Origin: Bacteroidales bacterium | GTDB lineage: Bacteria; Bacteroidota; Bacteroidia; Bacteroidales; PUMT01 | Direction of reading: 5' to 3' | DNA: 5,006 nt | Assembly: GCA_007132365.1 (NCBI GenBank) | Contig: SLOS01000177.1 | Span: 1 to 5,006 of the forward strand | In this document: positions 1-5,006 of the stretch, piece after piece | Numbering within the stretch: position 1 is the first letter of the stretch | Layout of the letters: the number at the start of each line of letters is the position of its first letter | The notes under the pieces: model-generated | Told to the model about the DNA's origin: nothing | The model's input: the letters and a program-made list of their open reading frames with translations, nothing else | Databases searched by the model: none | Position numbers and translations under genes: made by a program

Positions 1-935
1 TCAAGGCTTTTGGGGACTGCAGTCTCCGGATCTTCCTGCCCTTCAAATTCAAGTGATAAATACCCGCGGTAATTATGCCTTCTCAATATCTCTGCGTAAA
101 TATTGTAATCAAGATCCAGGGTATACCAGTTACCACCTCCGTAATATGTCTTCGCCTGTACAAGGACAGCTTTTTCAGCTATCTGGTCGAACTGCTCATA
201 TTTGTTTTCGAAAAAGTTACCGGTATCAGCCGTAACCTTCAGCCATGGTGAGTCTATTGTGTTAACAATCCGCATAACCCCTTCAGCAGTCCGTCCCAGG
301 CCCCAATGGTTCTCAAGACCAAGCACCACACCATATTCCTCTGCCATTGGCAGAAGTTGCTCAATTGAATCGATAACCCAGCCGAAACCGTCCTCTTCTG
401 TATAACCTTCAAGCACAGGTTCAATTCCTTTGGCATCCATCAGATCATCAAAAGACCTGATTGTACCCCAACGCCCTGTGTTGATACGAATTGTCGGGAT
501 TCCGAGCTTGTGTGCCATATCAATCTGTTTCCTGGTCCGCCCGATATTGGAATCGCGGACTTCCCTTTCGGGGGAAACGAAATCCTGGTGGGTGGAAAGC
601 CCGATAAGCGGCTGGCCTGCATGAAGAGCAAGCCTTTTGAGTTTCTGCAGATAGGCATTATCTTCGCTGCTCATCTGTACCTTGAGAATCTCAACACCAT
701 CAAACCCCATCCTTGCAGCTCTTTCTATGCAGTTTTCTATTGTTGCATCTTCCCTGGTACGGTCAAAATGCCAGAAGGAATAGGTTGAAACACCAATAAG
801 GTTTGAATAACCGCGCGGATGTAACGGCTCCTTTGTACTCTCATTTTCAACTGCAAGTTCCCTGCATGATGTTGCAGATAAGGCCGCACCAGCAACTGCA
901 AAATTCTTTAAAAAACTTCTTCTCGAACTGGCCAT
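1..935 (-). CDS. Tat-exported sugar phosphate isomerase/epimerase-type TIM-barrel protein (3' end cut by window)
   Basis: Reading from the ATG at 935-933 gives 311 codons without a stop, running off the left edge. The N-terminus has a textbook twin-arginine motif, SRRSFLK (residues 4-10), then a short hydrophobic stretch and Cys24 in the context SATSC. It is therefore probably a Tat-exported protein and perhaps a lipoprotein, although Ala at -3 makes the lipobox weak. The mature part, from about residue 44, fits the xylose-isomerase-like TIM barrel (AP_endonuc_2 / sugar phosphate isomerase family). Landmarks are GVSTYSF at the first strand, MGFDGVEI, LGIPTIRIN, GLENHWG, TADTGNF, QAKTYYGGG and LSLEFEG. 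Likely divalent-metal ligands are Glu208, Asp237 and Glu296; the usual third-site His appears to be Gln260. Family members are about 290-330 residues, so probably only a short C-terminal piece is missing. The gene is divergent from the oxidoreductase at 1061. The exact reaction (isomerisation, epimerisation or beta-elimination of a keto-sugar) cannot be told from sequence. The family call is confident; the substrate is unknown. Confidence 0.9.
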   Translation of the reverse strand, partial: MASSRRSFLKNFAVAGAALSATSCRELAVENESTKEPLHPRGYSNLIGVSTYSFWHFDRTREDATIENCIERAARMGFDGVEILKVQMSSEDNAYLQKLKRLALHAGQPLIGLSTHQDFVSPEREVRDSNIGRTRKQIDMAHKLGIPTIRINTGRWGTIRSFDDLMDAKGIEPVLEGYTEEDGFGWVIDSIEQLLPMAEEYGVVLGLENHWGLGRTAEGVMRIVNTIDSPWLKVTADTGNFFENKYEQFDQIAEKAVLVQAKTYYGGGNWYTLDLDYNIYAEILRRHNYRGYLSLEFEGQEDPETAVPKSL

Positions 936-1060
936 ATTGTAATAATTTAACTTTCCGGATAATGTTATTAAGGAATGATATACCAAAATTACAAGAATTA
1001 TGTTGTATTAAAGCTATTAATTCAATAAATTGCCGACCAAATTTTAAATTTTACTATATT
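936..1060. promoter_or_regulatory. Divergent intergenic promoter region
   Basis: These 125 bp separate the two divergent start codons. By my count 26 of 125 bases are G or C (about 21%), far below the flanking genes. The region must hold the promoters for both genes unless they lie inside the coding regions. Neither start codon has a good Shine-Dalgarno sequence at normal spacing; the GGAAAG upstream of the minus-strand ATG is too far away. Both leaders are A/T-rich just before the ATG, as is usual in Bacteroidota. I found no convincing long inverted repeat that would mark an operator. Confidence 0.6.
984..991 (-). promoter_or_regulatory. Candidate Bacteroidota -7 element (TAATTTTG) for the isomerase-type gene
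   Basis: Read on the minus strand, 991-984 is TAATTTTG, an exact match to the Bacteroidota -7 consensus TAnnTTTG. Transcription would start a few bases further on, near 977-979, leaving a leader of about 42 nt before the ATG at 935. A partial -33 element, TTTA in place of TTTG, lies at 1012-1009 with a 17-nt gap, shorter than the usual spacing of about 19-21. In DNA this AT-rich an 8-mer with two free positions can occur by chance, so this is only a candidate. I saw no equally good match for the plus-strand gene. Confidence 0.35.
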
Positions 1061-2410
1061 ATGAACAATCACCCGGAATCAGAAAGCAGAAGAAAATTCA
1101 TTGGCAATGCAGCAAGCCTGGGTATCCTTGGCGCAATCGGTGCCGGCTACCTCCTTTCATCCTGCAATTCACGAAGAACCAGATATGAAGTTCCCGTATC
1201 GCTGGACATAGCACCTGACGGACCGCCTCTAAGGGCCGGACTTATCGGTTGCGGAGGCAGGGGGACAGGAGCAGCTGTTAATTTTCTCAATGCAGGACCG
1301 AATCTGCAGGTAACAGCTCTTGGAGATGTGTTTCAGCACAGGATCGACAGCTGCCGCAAAACCCTCAAGGAAAGCCACAATGTTGAAGTCCCCGACGATA
1401 ATTGCTTTACTGGTTTTGATGCATATAAAAGTGTAATTGACTCAGATGTTGATGTAATTCTGCATGCAACTCCACAACATTTCAGGCCACAGCATTTTGA
1501 AGCAGCGGTTCAGGCAAGAAAGCACGTTTTTCTTGAAAAACCTGCCGCTGTAGATGCAGTAGGGGCAAGATCTGTTATGGCATCTGGCAAGATGGCCGAA
1601 TCTGCAGGTCTCTCAGTGGTGTCAGGAACAATATACAGGCACCAGAGGGATTACATTAAAACATTCAGCATGATAAAAAACGGTGCTATCGGCGAATTGA
1701 TATCCGGTAATGCATACCGGATGGCAGGGCCTCTCTGGCATGTAAACAGGCAGGAAAACTGGAGCGATATGGAGGCAATGCTCAGAGACTGGATGAGCTG
1801 GTACTGGATCTGTGGTGGAAACCTGGTTGATGTAGCTATACACCAATTTGATATAGTCAACTGGTTCTTTGAAAAATATCCGGTAAAAGCAATTGGGTTC
1901 GGGGGAAGGCATCATCCGCGTGACGGCGACGTATATGACTTTTACAGCGTTGAATACACATTTGACGATGGCAGAAACTTTCAATGCATGAACCGGCACA
2001 TGGCAGGTTGCGACAACAAATCCGGGCAGGTAGTTTACGGGACCAAAGGGTATACAAACTGTCAGAACAAGATATTTGATTACAACGACAACCTTATCTG
2101 GCAATATGAATATCCCCCTGATGACCAGGGTCAGCCAACCGACAGATTGCCGATCTCTTCATTTGACCAGGAGATGATCAACCTTGTAGCTGCAATAAGA
2201 ACAAATAAACCTTTAAATATGGCATATGACCTTGCAGCATCAACCCTGACAGGCATCATGGGAAGAGAATCGGCTCACACAGGAAGGGAAGTCACCTGGG
2301 ATGATATGATGAATTCAACAATGAGGTTGGGGCCCAGGGAATATGTTATGGGGCCTGTGGATATAAAACCTGAGCCACCGGTTCCGGGCACTCCCCCGGG
2401 CGCCTCTTGA
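1061..2410 (+). CDS. Tat-exported lipoprotein, Gfo/Idh/MocA-family NAD(P)-dependent oxidoreductase
   Basis: This complete gene encodes 449 residues. The start is the ATG at 1061 because it places a twin-arginine signal at the N-terminus: SRRKFIG at residues 9-15, a hydrophobic run, then lipobox LSSC with Cys35. The frame is open back to 803, but that stretch is antisense to the neighbouring gene. The Rossmann fold follows, with a GCGGRG dinucleotide-binding loop at 63-68 (GxGxxG). The family's EKP motif is at 159-161, with Lys160 the likely catalytic lysine. GGNLVDVAIH at 252-261 supplies Asp257 and His261, matching the DxxxH catalytic pair. The C-terminal alpha/beta domain ends in a short Pro-rich tail. 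The family oxidises or reduces sugar hydroxyls with NAD(P), and Tat export lets the protein fold around its cofactor in the cytoplasm first. GH109-type NAD-dependent glycosidases share this size and signal, but the motifs here look more like a plain dehydrogenase. It faces away from the TIM-barrel gene and may act with it. The substrate is unknown. Confidence 0.92.
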   Translation: MNNHPESESRRKFIGNAASLGILGAIGAGYLLSSCNSRRTRYEVPVSLDIAPDGPPLRAGLIGCGGRGTGAAVNFLNAGPNLQVTALGDVFQHRIDSCRKTLKESHNVEVPDDNCFTGFDAYKSVIDSDVDVILHATPQHFRPQHFEAAVQARKHVFLEKPAAVDAVGARSVMASGKMAESAGLSVVSGTIYRHQRDYIKTFSMIKNGAIGELISGNAYRMAGPLWHVNRQENWSDMEAMLRDWMSWYWICGGNLVDVAIHQFDIVNWFFEKYPVKAIGFGGRHHPRDGDVYDFYSVEYTFDDGRNFQCMNRHMAGCDNKSGQVVYGTKGYTNCQNKIFDYNDNLIWQYEYPPDDQGQPTDRLPISSFDQEMINLVAAIRTNKPLNMAYDLAASTLTGIMGRESAHTGREVTWDDMMNSTMRLGPREYVMGPVDIKPEPPVPGTPPGAS

Positions 2411-2416
2411 GATGTA

Positions 2417-5006
2417 TTAAAATAATACCATCCTTGCATATGCTGTTCGGGTGCCTGATGACACTCGAATAATATAGGTTCCCCCGGGAAGGGATGAGGT
2501 ATTGATCAGCAGTTCACCTCCGGAACCCAGAATTTCCTGCATTACAATAACCCCGTTTATGTCGAGAAGGCTTACAGCAGCTTCCCCGTCAAAACCGGGA
2601 GCGATCAGTCTGACTTCTCCTGCAGCCGGGTTAGGGAATATTGTAAGCCCGTTTTCATTACCGGCCGGGTAAATGAGCCCAACGCTCAGGGTGTCGTCGA
2701 TAAAAGTGGCAGTAACAGAGATATCGCCATCCGGCATTATGATTGTGGTAATGCTGCTGTCCACATCGGTCACCGTTTCAACATCACCAGTCCACACATC
2801 AAATATCTGCCCCTCAGGCGGTGTATCAGCCTCAATAACTATCTCAGTGTTGATGGGATATTCACCGCTGCCACTGCCATGATTCACCGTCAGAGTGTAC
2901 AGTTTGGCAGCATACACTGCGGTAACTGTTATGTCTTCTGCAGGCATGGTCAGCGTGGTACTGCTGCTGGCAACATCATCAACATGTTCTATGTGACCGG
3001 TCCACTCACCAAAAACATGTCCCGCAGGAGGATCATCAGCCTCAATTTCAACTTTGGCCCCCTCCTGGTACTCGCCACTGCCGCTTCCGCTGTTTACCGT
3101 CAGCTTATATGTAGGTACGAAGTTAGCAATGATCTCCTTGTCAACATTCATTACAATGGTAAGCGGGTTGTTTGTTCCGCTTGCATCAAGGCTCCATCCG
3201 GTAAAAACATATCCGCTGTCAGCAACGGCAGTTATCCTCATGATACGGCCATGATTATGAAGCTCTCCGTCTGAAGGTGCGGGAACGGTAACCGATCCGT
3301 TTCCGGCAAACACTTCCAGCCGGTGAACTGCGCAATTTCCGGGATCTTCTGAAGGCTCGCGGCCGGTATTCCCGCCTGAACATATTCCGCAGGCGTCATA
3401 GAAGGCGGTGCCGTTCAGGTCGCCGTTGCAATCATACTCGGGGTTTACATATTTTGAAAGCAGGCGTATGTAGGGAAGCTGGTATCCCAGGCTGTTTTCA
3501 GTAACCTCCCATGAGTTTAACGGCCAGGAGGTATTGAAATCCTTGTACGATTTCTGGTCGGGCTGGCCTTTTGGCGGATAGATGGATTCTGAAAAGCACC
3601 TCTGGTTGTTTGAAGCTGAGCCGCATCCGGTCGGACAGCAGTCATCCCAGTCATAGCGGGGGTTGGGGCCGCCTGTAAGGAAACCGGGTGCGGGCCCGTA
3701 AGTAGAAGTGCCTGCCCGGTCCCATGTCCTGCTTCCGTCCCTGAACCAGGAGTGATAGAACTCCCTTACCCCGTTGTTCGCCCCAAACCGGAACATATTC
3801 GAAAGGTAATTGAAATTCAATGGATTGACACCGTGAATGTAGTTTATATACCCTATGGCAGCATCAGCTAATCGGGCAGAGTCAAGAAGGTTGAAGTCGT
3901 ACTGGAAGAGACTGTAAAACATCATACCCTGCCTGTTTTTGATTCCATTGCTTCCCCAGGTATAATCCTTTATATGGGCCATATATGGATCTTTTTTCCC
4001 GGTAATTGCAGGCCAGTTTTCACTGCCGTTCATCATGGCGTTACCGTATACCTGTTTTATACGGCTGACAACTTCAGGTGTTGCTCCGTCAATCGTTGTA
4101 TAATGAATTAAAAAATCCTGGTTTTTTGCCTGGAAGGGGAAAGCAAATCTCCATTCAAACATGTTTACCTCTTCATAATTATCATCAAAAAACTCCCGGT
4201 ATTTGTCTTCACCGGTAAGCTCAAAAAGGAAGCATGCAGCACGCAGCTTTTCCATCAGCCTGCCGTAATCGTTGGTCTCCTGCTGACCGGCAGCCAGTCC
4301 CTGCGACCCAAACGCCGGGTCATTGTTGCGGAATATCACGTTGGGATTGGCATCAGCCCAGTCCCATGCCGCAATTGCACTTTCTTCAAGAAGCTGGGCA
4401 TAATCGTCCATGCCTATAGAGCGGTAAACGCCTGAAGCAATGGCAAAGGCGCCGGCAACCGCCGATGTTGCCGATGTGCTTGGCGGGCCGTAGCGACTGG
4501 GTCCCGTTGTGGCTGAGGGGGGACTGAAATGGCCTACTCCGACTACACTCAGCAGGCTTCCGTCCTCCTCCTGCATGCGCAGAAGATGATCCAGGCCCCA
4601 TTTTGCCTCATCAAGCAGGTCAGGTATGCCGTTGCCCGATTCGGGAATATTATAGTCGTCTGTCCAAGCCTCCGGTCTTTCAAGGTATGCCTGCATCATC
4701 AGCACAATATAATCGGCATTCCACCTGGTATATTTGTTGTAATCACCTGCATCATACCAGCCTCCGCTTACGTCCCTTTCAGTTTCAGGATCGTTTGTGG
4801 CATTGAAAAGGCGTGCATTTTTATCCTGCCCGGGACCGATATGGCTTGCCCCGTCAACCCATCCTTGCTCTGCATAAGGTTCCTCTTTTGCAAAACCAGA
4901 TCTCTGGTAAAAGAAGGTGCGCATGGCCTGCCTGAGCACCTCATTATAAACCGAGGGAGAGATACTGAACCTGTAAGAACGGATATTCCTCTCAACATCT
5001 GCAACA
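2417..5006 (-). CDS. Secreted multidomain glycoside hydrolase family 9 cellulase with T9SS sorting domain (5' end cut by window)
   Basis: The visible 862 codons read from 5005 to the stop at 2419-2417. The frame is open to the right edge, so the start lies outside. Residues are numbered from the first visible codon. SYRFSI (10-15) resembles the last strand of the Ig-like domain that precedes many GH9 catalytic domains. The GH9 domain spans about 17-520. It has FFYQRSG near its start, SGGWYDAGDYNKY with the catalytic Asp pair Asp85/Asp88, a conserved-looking FYHSW (His418), and SWEVTENS with Glu500 as the likely acid catalyst. GH9 enzymes are inverting enzymes, mostly endoglucanases, cutting beta-1,4-glucans. 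Behind it come a Cys-rich spacer (525-558), three beta repeats (563-769) and a type IX sorting tail (about 787-862), so the protein is probably released from or anchored to the cell surface. No carbohydrate-binding module is recognisable in the visible part. The full protein probably exceeds 950 residues, with a signal peptide upstream. It converges on the oxidoreductase gene with a 6-bp gap. Confidence 0.95.
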   Translation of the reverse strand, partial: VADVERNIRSYRFSISPSVYNEVLRQAMRTFFYQRSGFAKEEPYAEQGWVDGASHIGPGQDKNARLFNATNDPETERDVSGGWYDAGDYNKYTRWNADYIVLMMQAYLERPEAWTDDYNIPESGNGIPDLLDEAKWGLDHLLRMQEEDGSLLSVVGVGHFSPPSATTGPSRYGPPSTSATSAVAGAFAIASGVYRSIGMDDYAQLLEESAIAAWDWADANPNVIFRNNDPAFGSQGLAAGQQETNDYGRLMEKLRAACFLFELTGEDKYREFFDDNYEEVNMFEWRFAFPFQAKNQDFLIHYTTIDGATPEVVSRIKQVYGNAMMNGSENWPAITGKKDPYMAHIKDYTWGSNGIKNRQGMMFYSLFQYDFNLLDSARLADAAIGYINYIHGVNPLNFNYLSNMFRFGANNGVREFYHSWFRDGSRTWDRAGTSTYGPAPGFLTGGPNPRYDWDDCCPTGCGSASNNQRCFSESIYPPKGQPDQKSYKDFNTSWPLNSWEVTENSLGYQLPYIRLLSKYVNPEYDCNGDLNGTAFYDACGICSGGNTGREPSEDPGNCAVHRLEVFAGNGSVTVPAPSDGELHNHGRIMRITAVADSGYVFTGWSLDASGTNNPLTIVMNVDKEIIANFVPTYKLTVNSGSGSGEYQEGAKVEIEADDPPAGHVFGEWTGHIEHVDDVASSSTTLTMPAEDITVTAVYAAKLYTLTVNHGSGSGEYPINTEIVIEADTPPEGQIFDVWTGDVETVTDVDSSITTIIMPDGDISVTATFIDDTLSVGLIYPAGNENGLTIFPNPAAGEVRLIAPGFDGEAAVSLLDINGVIVMQEILGSGGELLINTSSLPGGTYIIRVSSGTRTAYARMVLF
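2420..2647 (-). other. Type IX secretion system C-terminal sorting domain (type A) of the cellulase
   Basis: Visible residues 787-862 show the usual blocks of this domain. FPNP lies at 790-793, then LLDINGVIVMQ, then LPGGTYIIRV, ending in YARMVLF directly before the stop. In T9SS substrates this tail directs passage through the outer membrane and is normally cleaved on export. It is the strongest taxonomic marker in the window. Confidence 0.9.
2699..3319 (-). repeat. Three tandem ~68-residue beta-repeat domains in the cellulase
   Basis: Three units occupy visible residues 563-631, 632-699 and 700-769. Their DNA coordinates are 3319-3113, 3112-2909 and 2908-2699. Each runs from a strand such as LTVN through a GHVFGEWTG- or GYVFTGWS-type core (Phe-x-x-Trp) to a closing strand such as ITVTAVY. 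This matches the Flg_new_2 / InlB B-repeat-like 'bacterial repeat' family. Units 2 and 3 are over half identical by eye (about 37 of 66) and both carry GSGSGEY; unit 1 is more divergent. The likely role is a stalk or spacer on the cell surface; glycan binding is possible but not shown. Confidence 0.75.
3332..3433 (-). other. Cys-rich acidic spacer in the cellulase (DCNGD...GICSGGNTG type)
   Basis: Visible residues 525-558 read DCNGDLNGTAFYDACGIC and then SGGNTG, ending at Cys558. Four Cys (526, 539, 542, 558) and several Asp/Asn/Gly resemble the calcium-binding, thrombospondin type 3-like spacers found between domains of secreted Bacteroidota proteins. It sits exactly between the catalytic domain and the beta repeats, so it is probably a rigid, disulfide- or calcium-stabilised linker. 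Calcium binding is inferred from composition only. Confidence 0.65.
3446..4957 (-). other. GH9 catalytic domain within the cellulase
   Basis: Visible residues 17-520 form an (alpha/alpha)6-barrel GH9 domain of about 500 residues. Asp85 (codon 4753-4751) and Asp88 (4744-4742) lie in the WYDAGD motif that positions the water nucleophile. Glu500 (3508-3506) in WEVTENS is the probable proton donor; Glu503 in the same motif is the alternative. The C-terminal segment SYKDFNTSW...WEVTENS departs from the classic PROSITE-type spacing and looks like a subgroup seen in Bacteroidota and Fibrobacter enzymes. That subgroup placement is from memory. Confidence 0.85.

Noticed and set aside
1007..1023. Short inverted repeat ATTAA-agcta-TTAAT in the divergent region as an operator
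   Set aside because: Five-bp arms made only of A and T are expected by chance in a region this AT-rich.
803..1060. Upstream extension of the oxidoreductase frame by 86 codons to an ATG at 803
   Set aside because: It would run 133 bp antisense into the divergent gene, has no secretion-signal or domain character, and would bury the clear twin-arginine lipoprotein signal that begins at 1061.
1622..2104. 160-codon open frame on the minus strand inside the oxidoreductase gene
   Set aside because: It lies fully antisense to a well-supported coding region, shows no recognisable domain, and is best explained as a shadow frame.
2384..2399. GC-rich hairpin CCGGG-cactcc-CCCGG near the end of the oxidoreductase gene as a terminator
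   Set aside because: It lies in the coding sequence for the Pro-rich tail, has only a 5-bp stem and is not followed by a T-run on either strand.
2414..2428. GTATTA-aaa-TAATAC palindrome as a canonical intrinsic terminator
   Set aside because: The stem is six bp with only one G-C pair, and no T-run follows on either strand, so it is kept only as an observation.
2879..3274. 131-codon open frame on the plus strand opposite the beta repeats
   Set aside because: It is antisense to the repeat domains of the cellulase and has no domain features; the repeated coding sequence simply leaves this frame open.
4922..4939. GTG at 4939-4937 or ATG at 4924-4922 as the start of the cellulase
   Set aside because: The frame stays open to the window edge, and the upstream residues look like the end of an Ig-like domain and the first helix of GH9. 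A start here would also lack a signal peptide, which the T9SS tail requires.

Overview
The window looks like chromosomal DNA of a member of the Bacteroidota (Bacteroidetes). The best evidence is the C-terminal type IX secretion (T9SS) sorting domain on the large cellulase, since T9SS is confined to that phylum and close relatives. Supporting signs are starts without a Shine-Dalgarno sequence in very AT-rich leaders, a TAnnTTTG-type promoter element, and a 'DCNG...GICSGGNTG' spacer of the kind common in secreted Bacteroidota proteins. I cannot name the genus.

Layout: (a) 1-935, minus strand: a sugar phosphate isomerase/epimerase-type TIM-barrel protein with a twin-arginine signal, cut at its C-terminus by the left edge. 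(b) 936-1060: a 125-bp divergent intergenic region, about 21% GC, holding the promoters of both flanking genes. (c) 1061-2410, plus strand: a complete Gfo/Idh/MocA-family NAD(P)-dependent oxidoreductase with a twin-arginine lipoprotein signal. (d) 2417-5006, minus strand: a large glycoside hydrolase family 9 cellulase, cut at its N-terminus by the right edge. Behind its catalytic domain come a Cys-rich spacer, three beta-rich repeats and the T9SS sorting tail. Genes (c) and (d) converge with only 6 bp between their stop codons. No RNA gene, insertion sequence, CRISPR array or integration site was seen. The only stretch without a gene is the 125-bp divergent region.

How they may work together (inference): the GH9 enzyme would be carried across the outer membrane by T9SS and cut beta-1,4-glucans outside the cell. 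The two divergent Tat-exported proteins would act in the periplasm or at a membrane surface on released saccharides. Gfo/Idh/MocA dehydrogenases paired with TIM-barrel isomerase-fold proteins are known from oxidative sugar routes such as levoglucosan and 3-keto-glycoside catabolism. The substrate cannot be read from the sequence, and the cellulase may be an independent transcription unit. I see no clearly undescribed system. The most interesting point is the exported redox/isomerase pair beside a secreted cellulase.
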